This document shows positions 32,546-41,510 of a stretch of DNA of 53,154 nt, piece after piece; the first letter of the stretch is position 1; each line of letters opens with the position of its first letter. The notes below the pieces were generated by a model. It saw nothing but the letters and a program-made list of their open reading frames with translations. It was not told the DNA's origin and did not search any database. This DNA comes from Pseudomonadota bacterium (GTDB taxonomy: Bacteria > Desulfobacterota > Binatia > Binatales > Binataceae), in the NCBI GenBank assembly GCA_021324455.1, contig JAJPJA010000090.1:1-53154 (forward strand), given 5' to 3'. The position numbers were made by a program, and so were the translations under genes.

Positions 32546-32663
32546 CCGCACCCGTGGGTAGCCAAGCGCTGATTCCATCCCGTTCAATTGGCGCCGCCAC
32601 CGCCATCGGGGTGAACTTGTTGCCCGATGAGCGCAAAGGCACGTTACCGGTCGATTCGCGCTG

Positions 32664-34697
32664 ATGGCTGACGCAATTCCGGAACCCCCCCTTCCAAAAC
32701 CGCGGTCGGCGGCGGCGCTTGCGGCCAATCCTGAAGTCGCAGCGATCGAAGCCGGGCTGGCGATCGCATTCGGGACGATTTTTCTGGTCGGAGTGGTTGG
32801 CTGGCTGCTCCAACTGTTCGGCCAGACTCCCGGCGCGCTCTTTGCCCGGGTTGTGTTGTTTTCAGAGCTGGCCACGGTCGCCGCGCTGGCCGCTTTTGTG
32901 ATCGCCTGGGAGCGGATGCCGCTGGGTTCGCTGCGGATTGGCAAACCGGCGCGGATAGACTTCGAATTCGGTCTGGCGCTGATTGTCATGCTGCTGGTGG
33001 TGGAGGTTGCCGCCGCATATCTGATCCCGGTTCTGTACACCTCGGAGGCCGCCTTTCTCAGTAACTGGCTGGTAATCCCACTGCCGGCCGTGGTGCCGAT
33101 CGCGCTCAAATTGCCCTGGTACAGTGCGGCTGCGCTGATCGTACTGATCGTGTTGGCCGAAGAACTGGGGGCGCGCGCGTACGCATACACGCGGTTGGAA
33201 CGGCTCACCCGCAGCATGGTGCTGGCCGCCGGGCTGGCGCTGCTGATCGATGTGGTCGCTTACGCGCCGCTGTTGGGCCTGGACTATACCATCTGCTTCA
33301 TTCCGGCCGAGCTGATTCTGATGTGGTTCTTCGTCTCGGAGCGCCGGCTATTGCCGTGTATCATCGGCCATCTTGGTTTTAACCTGATACCACTGATATT
33401 GCTGGGCCTTCACCTTCCGGTGCTGGCGAGCCCCGCACATGCGGTAAACCCGCATTTTCAACGCGGCGCCCAGTTGGAGCGCGATCATGACTACCGCGGC
33501 GCGCTGGCGGAATTCGACCAGGCGCTGCGCGATGACCCCAACAGCGCTGACGCCTATGGCGAGCGCGGCGCGGTCCATGGCTTTTTGGGCCAGTTCGATC
33601 CGGCCATCAAGGACCTCAGCGAGGCGATCCGCCGCGATCCCAACCAACCCCGCTATTTCGTCAACCGCTCGTGGACCTACCGCGTCAGAGGCGACCTGCC
33701 GCATGCGCTGGCCGACATAAACTCGGCTATCGATCTCGATCCAAAAGAACCCGATTACTACGACCGGCGCGGATATATCTATTCGCTGATGGGAGACCAC
33801 GCCAGGGCGATAGCCGACTACACGGTTTGGATCGAGGGCGAGCCCCACAACCCCGCCGCCTACCAGGCCCGCAGCGACGAGTACCGGCTCACGGGCGATT
33901 ACGCAAAGGCGCTGCGGGACGCCGAATCCTATATCAAGCTCAAGCCCTCCGACCCCTACGGATACTCGATGAAGGGAAATATCGAGCTTCAGCAGCATCA
34001 GTACGACGAGGCGCTGGCCGACGGCCGCAAAATGCTTGAACTCGATCCCCTGAATTTGCAATCGGCGTACTCGGTGGCCGGCATCTACAAATACATGGGC
34101 CGCTGGGACGACGAGATATCACTGTGCAGGAAAATCGCCGCCGACCATCCGAAAGAAGCCAACGCCTATGCCTGTGCCGCCGAAGGTTATTATCATAAGG
34201 GCGACCTCGCCAGCGCCGTAAGCGCGATGGACAAGGCAATCGGGGCGCATCCCGAAGCGGCGGGACTTTATCTGCAGCGCGCCAACCTGGAAATCCTGGC
34301 CGGCAAAGCGAAACCGGCGCAGGCCGACTTGAAGAAGCTGGCCGCCCTACTACCCAACGATCCCATGGCCAACAATCAGGCCGCCTGGATTCTAAGCACC
34401 AGTTCGCAGCCCGAGATGCGCGACCCACAAGCCGCAATCGCAATGGCCAGGAAGGCCTGCCACTTAACCTCGTGGAAGGAAAGCCAGGTGATCGACACGC
34501 TGGCGGCGGCGTACGCCAGCAACGGCGATTTTTCCGAGGCGGTGAAGTGGGAACGGTACGCGCTGAAGATGGCCGGTCCTGCCACGCCCAGGCCGGCTGT
34601 AAAAGGGATGCGCGATCGGCTGGCCCTGTATGAAAACCATACCCCTTATCACGAGGATCTGAGCGATCCGCTGTTAACCGCGCGCCCGCCGCCATGA
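32664..34697 (+). CDS. CPBP-like membrane domain fused to TPR repeats
   Basis: A 677-residue protein. The first 255 residues hold about seven hydrophobic segments with features of the CPBP (CAAX protease/bacteriocin-processing, PF02517) family: EELGAR (166-171, the EExxxR motif) and GHLGFN (His236 to Asn240, the HxxxN motif). The middle FxxxH motif is not recognisable, so protease activity is doubtful. Residues about 262-640 are at least nine TPR-like repeats (for example FQRGAQLERDHDYRGALAEF and GERGAVHGFLGQFDPAIKDL), which bind proteins. The ATG lacks a clear RBS. The repeats would lie on one side of the membrane and might recruit a partner to the embedded domain. Convergent with the MHS transporter gene. 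Confidence 0.82.
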   Translation: MADAIPEPPLPKPRSAAALAANPEVAAIEAGLAIAFGTIFLVGVVGWLLQLFGQTPGALFARVVLFSELATVAALAAFVIAWERMPLGSLRIGKPARIDFEFGLALIVMLLVVEVAAAYLIPVLYTSEAAFLSNWLVIPLPAVVPIALKLPWYSAAALIVLIVLAEELGARAYAYTRLERLTRSMVLAAGLALLIDVVAYAPLLGLDYTICFIPAELILMWFFVSERRLLPCIIGHLGFNLIPLILLGLHLPVLASPAHAVNPHFQRGAQLERDHDYRGALAEFDQALRDDPNSADAYGERGAVHGFLGQFDPAIKDLSEAIRRDPNQPRYFVNRSWTYRVRGDLPHALADINSAIDLDPKEPDYYDRRGYIYSLMGDHARAIADYTVWIEGEPHNPAAYQARSDEYRLTGDYAKALRDAESYIKLKPSDPYGYSMKGNIELQQHQYDEALADGRKMLELDPLNLQSAYSVAGIYKYMGRWDDEISLCRKIAADHPKEANAYACAAEGYYHKGDLASAVSAMDKAIGAHPEAAGLYLQRANLEILAGKAKPAQADLKKLAALLPNDPMANNQAAWILSTSSQPEMRDPQAAIAMARKACHLTSWKESQVIDTLAAAYASNGDFSEAVKWERYALKMAGPATPRPAVKGMRDRLALYENHTPYHEDLSDPLLTARPPP

Positions 34698-34870
34698 CCC
34701 GTGCCGGCATCGGTCCAGCCCGAGCCGTCGTCCTCGGCCCGCGATGGTGAGACCGTCGATTTTCGTTGCGGAGACGGCTTTTGCCCAGTGGAGCCGCCGT
34801 CCGGCCATCAACGCGGATCGGGGCCGGAAAAATCGCGGGCCGTCTTGAAAACCGGTCTGGCGGAGGTGCT

Positions 34871-36139
34871 TCACTCCGCCAGCGGGGCGCGGGCGGTTTC
34901 GGCCAAACTCAGGACGAACAACGCCGACACCACTGCCGCGCCGATCAGGTACAGCGGCGGCGACATGTCATTTTGGGTGTGTTCGATCAAATAAGTTGCG
35001 GCCAGCGGCGCGGTGCCGCCCAACAGCGCCATGCAGAGGTTATGACTGACGGCCACGCCGCTGCATCGCACCTGCCGCTCAAACGCCTCCGCCGATGCCG
35101 CCGCGCCCGCTCCCGCGAACATCGCGATCAGGAACGCGAAACCGAGCTGCCCGGCCAGCATCGCCGCAAATACGTCCTGATTCTGCATCATCCGGAACAG
35201 CGGCCAGGCCAATATCGCGGTGCCAATCGCGGCTCCCAGCAGCAGCGGCTTGCGTCCGATGCGGTCGGAGAGCATCCCGAAGGCCGGTATCAGCACCAGC
35301 GCGGCGCCCATGCTGATCGTGTTGATACCGAGGGCGCGCTGTTTGGGCACGCCGATGACGTGAACGAGGTAAGTGGTCGCGTACACAAACACCAGATAAA
35401 AGCCGACCGCGTCCAGCACCTTGAACCCGGCGACTTGCAGGATGCGGCGCCATTGCGAATGCAGAATACGGCGCAGCGGCGGCGGTTCAATCTGATGTGC
35501 CGGAGCGCTCTGCGTCAGCTCGCGCCGGATGAAGTAACCGGCAATCCCAATCGTGATGCCGAACAGGAACGGGATGCGCCAGCCCCAGGCATGCACGTCT
35601 TCGCGCGGCAGCAGGGTTGTGACCAGCACGCCCACGGCCGAACCGAGCATCACTCCCGCATACGCGCCGAAACTCCCGTACGCCCCCATCAGGCCGCGCT
35701 GGTCCTGGCGGCATCGCTCGACCAGAAACACCACCGAGGTGGTGTATTCGCCGCCCACCGAAAGCCCCTGCACCAGCCGCAGGACCACCATAATGATCGA
35801 GGCGGCGACGCCGATTTGCTGATAGCCCGGCAGAACGCCGATCAGGAACGTCGGCACCGCCATCGCCATCACCGAGAGCATCAGGGCCGGCTCGCGGCCG
35901 CGCTTGTCGCCGAGATAGCCGAACAGCAGAGCGCCGACCGGGCGCATCAAAAAGCCGGCGCCGAATACGCCGAAGGCTTCAATCAGCGAAGTGGTTGGAT
36001 TTTTGGAAGGAAAGAAGTTGCGTCCGATGGCGCCGGCGAAGAAGCCATAGACGGAGAAGTCGTACCATTCAAGGATGTTGCCCGCCACGCCGGCCAGTCC
36101 GAGGCGCCGATGCGACGGCTGCGGTTGGGAAACGCCCAT
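34871..36139 (-). CDS. MFS transporter, metabolite:H+ symporter (MHS) type
   Basis: A 422-residue inner-membrane transporter with 12 predicted membrane helices. GNILEWYDFSVYGFFA in helix one and GYLGDKRGREPAL in loop 2-3 (the MFS signature with its Arg/Lys and Asp) are hallmarks of the MHS branch (ProP, KgtP, shikimate and alpha-ketoglutarate carriers). LRLVQGLSVGGEYTTSVVFLVE is the characteristic helix 4 region. SDRIGRKPLL is the matching second-half loop. Expected role: proton-driven uptake of a carboxylate or zwitterion. The 261-nt region upstream is shared with the divergent DUF1214 gene. Substrate unknown, but uptake of an organic acid fits the catabolic surroundings. Confidence 0.93.
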   Translation of the reverse strand: MGVSQPQPSHRRLGLAGVAGNILEWYDFSVYGFFAGAIGRNFFPSKNPTTSLIEAFGVFGAGFLMRPVGALLFGYLGDKRGREPALMLSVMAMAVPTFLIGVLPGYQQIGVAASIIMVVLRLVQGLSVGGEYTTSVVFLVERCRQDQRGLMGAYGSFGAYAGVMLGSAVGVLVTTLLPREDVHAWGWRIPFLFGITIGIAGYFIRRELTQSAPAHQIEPPPLRRILHSQWRRILQVAGFKVLDAVGFYLVFVYATTYLVHVIGVPKQRALGINTISMGAALVLIPAFGMLSDRIGRKPLLLGAAIGTAILAWPLFRMMQNQDVFAAMLAGQLGFAFLIAMFAGAGAAASAEAFERQVRCSGVAVSHNLCMALLGGTAPLAATYLIEHTQNDMSPPLYLIGAAVVSALFVLSLAETARAPLAE

Positions 36140-36400
36140 GCGGCATTGTCGCGATTGCGTCAGGAACGCGCAAGTTGCACGGCCGAAGTGGAAAACGCCG
36201 ATAATTGAAAAGGCTGATTTTCATCCGATTTTGACCGCGGGTCCGCTCCGCCTGCGCAGACAAACACTGACAGCGGCCAATTGTCATGCTCGTGGGCGGC
36301 GGTTTTGATTTGCGCGGCGACAGCGCCTGTCCATCCGCGGAGTTTCACAACCGGAAGTTTATCGGTTAGGGTCCGTAGCAAACCGTCAGGGAGAACTGTC

Positions 36401-37675
36401 ATGGCGATTGATGTCCGCGTCGATGATGCCGAACAGGCGGCATTTGAAGCGAAATCGATGGAGATCTTCCGCACCACCGAGGTGCAGGAACAACTGGAGA
36501 TTGCGCGCCGTTTGTTCCTGGCCGATCCGCTGGCGCAGACGCCGTCGGGGCGCACGACGCTGGAACGTTCGGTGGGCGAGGCGGTTCGCGGCGCATTGGA
36601 TTGGATCGTCAATGGCGACGCGATGCGTCCGTCTTTCGTGTGGGTGCAGACGCCGCCGCACCGATGGTTCGGCGTGGAATTCGCCGGCAATCGCTGGGGG
36701 ATCGACAATCCCGACAACCTCTACGCCACTGCCGCTTTGGACGGCGCGTCGCGCTACATTCTCCGCGGCCGGCTGCGCCGCCCCGCGCCCGCGGAATGCA
36801 CCCTGACGGTGATGGGCCGCGGCGGTCCCTACCCCAAGGCGTTTCCGCACAGCAACGCGTGCCTGAGCCTGGACGAGATTGAGCTTGGCGCCGACGATAC
36901 ATTCGAGATAACCATCGATTCGAGCCCGGCCCACGGACGCCGCAACCACCTCCAATCGCGTCCGGAATCGATGGCGCTGCTGCTGCGTCCCAGTCTGGGC
37001 GACTGGACCACCGAGACGCCGCCGCTGCTCACACTGGAGCGGGTCGGCGGACCGGCGGCCCGTCAGGCTGCGGGCAAAGCCGGGTTGGTCAAGGCCGCGG
37101 TGGAGAAGCTGCGCGAGTTTATTCCCGCGGCGTTGGATTTCAATCGCAAGGCCTGCTACCGCCTGCCGCCCAACCAACTCACTCCTCCCACGCCGACCCC
37201 GGGCGGCCTGCTGACGCAGATTACCAGCTTTGGACAATTTCAGATCGCGGACGACGAAGCCCTGGTCCTGACTATCGATCGAATCGGCGCGCGCTATCTG
37301 GGGTTTCAGCTTTGCGACCATTGGATGGTCGGAACTGAGTACGTCAGTGCCACCGGTTCGCTGAATCATGCGCAGGCCGTGCCCGATGATGACGGCACCT
37401 ATACTTTAGTCATCGCGCCTGCCGATCCGGGTGTCCACAACTGGGTGGACACGGAGCGGCTCAACAGCGGCGAGATGCTGATACGATGGCAGGCACTGCC
37501 GCATCCGCCCAAAGAGGAAAAGCCGTCGATCGCGGCAGCACGGCTGGTGAAGCTGGCGCGGCTGGGGGACGCGCTGCCGTCGGGGACAAAAATGGTCGAC
37601 GCGCGGGAGCGCCGCCGTCAAATCGAGCAGCGCGAACGCGGATTCGCGCGCCGCATCGGCCAGCTGCGCCGATAG
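36401..37675 (+). CDS. DUF1214 domain protein
   Basis: A 424-residue protein with a C-terminal DUF1214 domain (PF06742). The late segment with DPGVHNWVDTERLNSGEMLIRWQ-like sequence (split here: DPGVHNWVDT, NSGEMLIRWQ) and FQLCDHWM preceding it are typical. The N-terminal two-thirds has repeated beta segments (SRYILRGRL, FEITIDSSPAH). No signal peptide is seen, so it is probably cytoplasmic. Start ATG 36401 has GGGAGAA 8 nt upstream; the longer frame from 36281 is unsupported. DUF1214 proteins have no settled function, though many are linked to degradation of hydrophobic compounds or steroids. A 203-nt gap with hairpins leads to the acyl-CoA dehydrogenase gene. Confidence 0.85.
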   Translation: MAIDVRVDDAEQAAFEAKSMEIFRTTEVQEQLEIARRLFLADPLAQTPSGRTTLERSVGEAVRGALDWIVNGDAMRPSFVWVQTPPHRWFGVEFAGNRWGIDNPDNLYATAALDGASRYILRGRLRRPAPAECTLTVMGRGGPYPKAFPHSNACLSLDEIELGADDTFEITIDSSPAHGRRNHLQSRPESMALLLRPSLGDWTTETPPLLTLERVGGPAARQAAGKAGLVKAAVEKLREFIPAALDFNRKACYRLPPNQLTPPTPTPGGLLTQITSFGQFQIADDEALVLTIDRIGARYLGFQLCDHWMVGTEYVSATGSLNHAQAVPDDDGTYTLVIAPADPGVHNWVDTERLNSGEMLIRWQALPHPPKEEKPSIAAARLVKLARLGDALPSGTKMVDARERRRQIEQRERGFARRIGQLRR

Positions 37676-37839
37676 CCGCAGGCCTTCGTGGACGGGTGCG
37701 AGCACCGCTGTCAATTGCGGTTGCGGAGAAAGAAAATTTCGTGCTATCGCCACGGCATCATGATTCGCATCCGGTGAATTCAAACCGTGCCCGATGGATT
37801 CGGGCCCAATAGCCGGCTGCCATAAGCGAACCGCCCCAA

Positions 37840-37878
37840 CAGCGCTTCGCGCCGGCAGGCCGGCGGAGTGAAGCGCTG
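37840..37878 (+). promoter_or_regulatory. 39-nt hairpin abutting the acyl-CoA dehydrogenase start codon
   Basis: CAGCGCTTC (37840-37848) pairs perfectly with GAAGCGCTG (37870-37878), and CGCCGG (37850-37855) with CCGGCG (37860-37865) around loop CAGG. The last paired base touches the ATG at 37879. The Shine-Dalgarno GGAG (37865-37868) lies partly in the asymmetric internal loop. Fifteen base pairs directly over the ribosome-binding site strongly suggest translational control, or a DNA operator of the same symmetry. Confidence 0.7.
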
Positions 37879-39009
37879 ATGACCGTCAAGGCACAGAAAT
37901 TCGCGTCTCTACTGGAACAGGTCTGCACCAGAAACATCGGTCCCGCCGCCGCCGCGGTTGACGCCAATGGCGAATTTCCCTACCGCTCGATAGATGCCCT
38001 CAAAACGGCCGGGCTGATGGGTGCCGTGAGCGCGCGCGAAGCGGGCGGCCTGGGCCTCGGCTTCGGCGCCGCGGCCGCCATCGTGCGGCGGGTGGCGCAG
38101 GAATGCGGCTCGACCGCGATGGTGCTGTGCATGCATTATTGCGGCGCCGCGGTGCTGGAGGCCTATGCGCCGCTGCAGGTGCGGCACGAGGCCGCCGCGG
38201 GCGATCATCTGAGCACTCTGGCCTTCAGCGAAGAGGGCTCGCGCAGTCATTTCTGGGCCCCCGCAAGCACCGCGCAGGCCGCGGGCGCCGAAGTAATCCT
38301 CAACGCGCGCAAAAGCTGGATCACCTCCGCCTCCGCCGCGAGCGCTTACGTCTGGTCGTCCAAACCGCTGAGCGCGGCGGGACTCAGTACGCTGTGGCTG
38401 GTCCCGGCCCGCGCACCGGGGATCGAAATCGTCGGCCGCTTCGACGGTTTGGGGCTGCGCGGCAACGATTCCTCGCCGGTTGCGGCCCGCGATGTGCGGA
38501 TACCGGCCGCCGCGATGCTGGGGGAAGACGGCAAAGGCTTCGAGATAATGATGGGGACCGTGCTGCCCATGTTCAACCTGCTGAGCGCGGCCTGCGCCGT
38601 GGGCCTGATGGAAGCCGCGGTGGGCCGCACCGCCGAACATGCCGCACGGGTCCGGCACGGCGATACCGGCGCCGCTTTGGCGGATTTACCTACTATCCGT
38701 AACTACATTGCCCGCATGCGCGTCAAGGCCGACATGGCGCGCACCCTGCTCGAGGACACCGCCGCCGCCCTGGAGGGCGTGCGCGAAGACAGCATGCTGC
38801 GGGTGCTGGAATGCAAGGCGGCCGCCGGAGAAGCCGCCGATGAGGTGCTGGGACTCGCGATGCGGGTATGCGGCGGGGCCGCATTCCGCGGCGAGGTTGG
38901 CGTGGAGCGGTATTTTCGCGACGCGCGCGCAGCCAGCGTCATGGCGCCGACCACCGACGTGCTCTACGACTTTATCGGCAAAGCCGTCTGCGGCATGGAA
39001 GTGTTTTGA
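37879..39009 (+). CDS. Acyl-CoA dehydrogenase family flavoprotein
   Basis: A 376-residue FAD protein of the acyl-CoA dehydrogenase superfamily. Visible are the N-terminal helical domain, the mid beta-domain with LAFSEEGSRSHFW and KSWITSASAASAYVW (FAD-contacting strands), and the C-terminal helices ending in MRVCGGAAFRGEVGVERYFRDARAASVM, typical near the active site. The usual catalytic Glu position near residue 365 is not clearly filled (APTTDVLYDF), as in monooxygenase-like members (DszC-type), so desaturation of an acyl-CoA is not assured. Translation start is overlain by a hairpin. The next gene begins 10 nt after its stop, so the two form an operon. Confidence 0.9.
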   Translation: MTVKAQKFASLLEQVCTRNIGPAAAAVDANGEFPYRSIDALKTAGLMGAVSAREAGGLGLGFGAAAAIVRRVAQECGSTAMVLCMHYCGAAVLEAYAPLQVRHEAAAGDHLSTLAFSEEGSRSHFWAPASTAQAAGAEVILNARKSWITSASAASAYVWSSKPLSAAGLSTLWLVPARAPGIEIVGRFDGLGLRGNDSSPVAARDVRIPAAAMLGEDGKGFEIMMGTVLPMFNLLSAACAVGLMEAAVGRTAEHAARVRHGDTGAALADLPTIRNYIARMRVKADMARTLLEDTAAALEGVREDSMLRVLECKAAAGEAADEVLGLAMRVCGGAAFRGEVGVERYFRDARAASVMAPTTDVLYDFIGKAVCGMEVF

Positions 39010-39019
39010 GGCCGCAACC

Positions 39020-39895
39020 ATGCGCGAGACGGATACCTTGATCCTGGGCGCGGTCGCCTATGACTCCAAAGTGGTAACGATATGGGAGGGCTTGCGGGCA
39101 TACTTCGCCGATTCGGGACTGAGCCTGGACTACGTGCTGTTCTCCAACTACGAGCGGCAGGTGCGGGCCTTTTTCGACGGGCTGATCGCGGTGGCATGGA
39201 ACTCGCCGCTGGCGTGGCTGCAAACCCAAAGCGCGGCGGCCGCGCTGGGCCGCAAAGTGATACCGCTGTGCATGCGCGACAGCGATCGGGACCTCGCCTC
39301 GCTGATCGTGGTGCGCGCCGGGGACGGACTGAATGCGCCCGCCGACCTCAGGCAGCGGCGTGTCGCGGTCGGCGCGGCCGATTCGCCGCAAGCCACGCTT
39401 ATCCCGCTGAACTTTCTCGCCGAACACGGCATCGCCGCGGGCCGCGACTTTGAGGCGATACGCTTCGACCTGCTGGCGGGCAAGCATGGCGATCATATCG
39501 GCGGCGAGCGCGAAGCGATCCGCGCGCTGACAGCGCATAAGGCCGACGCGGCCTGTATCCTGGAGGCGAATCTGGCGCTGTTTGAAAGCGAAGGGACGAT
39601 CGCGCCCGGCGCCGTCCGTGTCCTGGCCCGCACCCCGCCTTTCGACCATTGCAATTTCACCGTCGCGGCGGAAGACGCGCAAGCGCCCGTGGTCAAGCGC
39701 TTTTGCGATCTGCTGCTGGCGATGAGCTATGAGGATCGGTGGCTGCGTCCGCTGCTGGAGATGGAGGGACTGCGGCATTGGATGCCCGGGCGCGCCAGCG
39801 GCTACGCTCAACTGCGCGCCGCCGTGCAACGCTTCGGCACTATCGATGATTTCGTGCGCAGCGTGAGCGCGTCGATGAAACGCAAGGCGCCGTAG
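39020..39895 (+). CDS. PhnD-like substrate-binding protein without signal peptide
   Basis: A 291-residue protein with the two-lobed periplasmic-binding-protein fold of the PhnD/phosphonate-binding type (PF12974). Segments LILGAVAYDSKVVTIWEGL, WNSPLAWLQTQ, RVAVGAADSPQATLIPL and DAACILEANLALF follow the family order. No signal peptide or lipobox precedes the domain: residue 1 is 9 residues from the first strand, and no ABC permease or ATPase gene is nearby. It may therefore be a cytoplasmic ligand-binding protein. It starts 10 nt after the acyl-CoA dehydrogenase stop, indicating co-translation. Ligand unknown. The unit ends in a strong terminator hairpin. Confidence 0.82.
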   Translation: MRETDTLILGAVAYDSKVVTIWEGLRAYFADSGLSLDYVLFSNYERQVRAFFDGLIAVAWNSPLAWLQTQSAAAALGRKVIPLCMRDSDRDLASLIVVRAGDGLNAPADLRQRRVAVGAADSPQATLIPLNFLAEHGIAAGRDFEAIRFDLLAGKHGDHIGGEREAIRALTAHKADAACILEANLALFESEGTIAPGAVRVLARTPPFDHCNFTVAAEDAQAPVVKRFCDLLLAMSYEDRWLRPLLEMEGLRHWMPGRASGYAQLRAAVQRFGTIDDFVRSVSASMKRKAP

Positions 39896-39922
39896 GTCGC
39901 GGTGGTCGAATTCAGCGCAGGG

Positions 39923-39959
39923 CCGGGCCCGGCGCCGGTTTTCTGGCGCGGCCCGGTTT
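39923..39959 (+). terminator. Hairpin terminator after the PhnD-like gene
   Basis: CCGGGCC (39923-39929) pairs with GGCCCGG (39950-39956), and GCGCC with GGCGC inside it, around loop GGTTTTCT, with a 2-nt bulge; TTT follows. It starts 28 nt after the stop codon. This is the most terminator-like hairpin in the window. Confidence 0.65.
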
Positions 39960-39967
39960 CCGCAGGT

Positions 39968-39996
39968 TTGACCCGCTTATCCGGCGCGCGTTACTT
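39968..39996 (+). promoter_or_regulatory. Candidate promoter of the CoA-transferase gene
   Basis: TTGACC (39968-39973) matches five of six -35 positions. The hexamer 17 nt downstream, TTACTT, is a poor -10. The start codon is at 40020 with GGAGG before it, so the predicted leader is short. Confidence 0.3.
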
Positions 39997-40019
39997 ACTG
40001 CACTGAAAATGGAGGATTC

Positions 40020-41288
40020 ATGCGCACCGGATCGCCGATGCTGACCGGCTATCGCGTTTTGGATATGACCCAGTACGTCGCCGGGCCGACCTGCTGCCGG
40101 ATGCTGGCGGAGTTCGGCGCCGAGGTTATCAAGGTCGAACTGGCGCCCGACGGAGATCGCACCCGCACCAGCGGTTTCAAGCCGCTCGACCCGGCGCTGG
40201 CGCGCGTAACCCAGAGCACCTATTTCTTCCAGCAGAACCATTCCAAGCAGAGCCTCGCGATCAACTGGAGATTGCCCCGGGCGCTCGAACTGCTGCGCGC
40301 GATCGCGGCGAAAATCGACGTGCTGGTGGAAGCGTTTACGCCCGGCGTGATGGCGCGCGCGGGGCTGGGCTACGAGGATCTGCGCAGGCTCCATCCCGCT
40401 CTGATCATGTGTTCCATTTCGCTCGCCGGCCAAAGTGGACCCTTGAGCGACAAGCCGGGCTACGACTATATCGGTTCGGCGTATGCCGGAGTTTCCGACC
40501 TGCTGGGCGAGCCCGGCCGTCCGCCCGCCCATCAGGGAACGTCGATTGGCGACTCATTGTGCGGGATGACGGCGGCGTCCGCGGTGCTGGCCGCGCTGCT
40601 TCATCGCGAGCGCACCGGCGAGGGACAATACATCGACGCCGCCCTGATTGACACGTACTTCCATACGCATCAGAACAGCGTCCCGCGCGTTGCCCTGCAG
40701 CATGGACAATTCGTGCCGCAGCGCAGCGGCCGGTTTCATCCGGAGGGCAGCGGCGGCGCTTACAGGTATCGCGGCGACGAATGGATCTATCTGATTGCCA
40801 CCGAGGAGCGATGGCCCGATTTGGCGCGTGCGCTGGGCGCTCCTCAATGGCTGGATGATCCCAGGTTCAAAACCCGGCGCGATCGGCGCATCAACGGTGA
40901 GGCGCTGGCGGCGGCAATCGAACAACAACTGAGCCGCTTCCCAACCCGTCAGGCGGCGGTGGCGGCGTTGGAAAAGGCCCACGTGCCGGTCGCCCCGATT
41001 CTCACCCTGAACGAAGCCATGGAGCATCCGCATCTGCGCCACCGCGGCACGGTGCGCAGAGTCCGCGATCCGTTTATCGGAGAATTCGACATTCCCGGCA
41101 GGCCGGTGAAGCTGTCGGCGTGGCCGGAGAAAGAGCAGCTCAAAGCGCCGCTCCTGGGGGAGGATAATGAACGCGTACTGAAGGAATTGCTCGATCTCTC
41201 AGATCGGGAAATCGCCGCGCTCTACAGCGAAGGAGTCCTGATTCGGGATCCGAAATTGCGGGACTCGCCGGAATTGTCCCGTTCCTGA
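40020..41288 (+). CDS. CaiB/BaiF (family III) CoA-transferase
   Basis: A 422-residue enzyme moving CoA between carboxylic acids, as formyl-CoA:oxalate and carnitine CoA-transferases do. YRVLDMTQYVAGPTCCRMLAEFGAEVI is split over the conserved N-terminus; KVELAPDGD, the NHSKQSLAINW region, EAFTPGVMARAGLGYEDL and STSIGDSL-type segment (GTSIGDSL, 173-180) with catalytic Asp178 follow, then HRERTGEGQYIDAALIDT. Complete and intact, unlike the broken paralogue at 27727. AGGAGG-like GGAGGATTC stands just before the ATG. It follows the terminator after the PhnD-like gene. A ThDP-dependent acyl-CoA lyase-like gene lies 7 kb away. Acyl donor and acceptor are unknown. Confidence 0.94.
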   Translation: MRTGSPMLTGYRVLDMTQYVAGPTCCRMLAEFGAEVIKVELAPDGDRTRTSGFKPLDPALARVTQSTYFFQQNHSKQSLAINWRLPRALELLRAIAAKIDVLVEAFTPGVMARAGLGYEDLRRLHPALIMCSISLAGQSGPLSDKPGYDYIGSAYAGVSDLLGEPGRPPAHQGTSIGDSLCGMTAASAVLAALLHRERTGEGQYIDAALIDTYFHTHQNSVPRVALQHGQFVPQRSGRFHPEGSGGAYRYRGDEWIYLIATEERWPDLARALGAPQWLDDPRFKTRRDRRINGEALAAAIEQQLSRFPTRQAAVAALEKAHVPVAPILTLNEAMEHPHLRHRGTVRRVRDPFIGEFDIPGRPVKLSAWPEKEQLKAPLLGEDNERVLKELLDLSDREIAALYSEGVLIRDPKLRDSPELSRS

Positions 41289-41510
41289 TGGTAGAGCCTC
41301 GCCGCCGCATCATTGCGCAAAGTTTGGCTGCCTCCGCGGATCAGAACAGAGCCTGGGCCATTTTCAGAGGAGAGGGTGTCCGGAAAGGTTCAATTTGCCG
41401 GCGACCCATGATTGTCGAAATCCGCGATGGATCAAACCGGGCAATCCGGACCGCCGCCCTCTCCCAGGTCGGTAAACCCTGATCGCGGGCCTCTCGTTTC
41501 GGTCGGGACC

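Noticed and set aside
32307..32813. N-terminal extension of the SnoaL-like protein
   Set aside because: Arg/Ser-rich and unrelated to the domain; a good RBS lies before the internal ATG at 32306.
34766..36208. 480-codon frame opposite the MHS transporter
   Set aside because: Highly charged, low-complexity sequence; the transporter has twelve proper membrane segments and MFS signatures.
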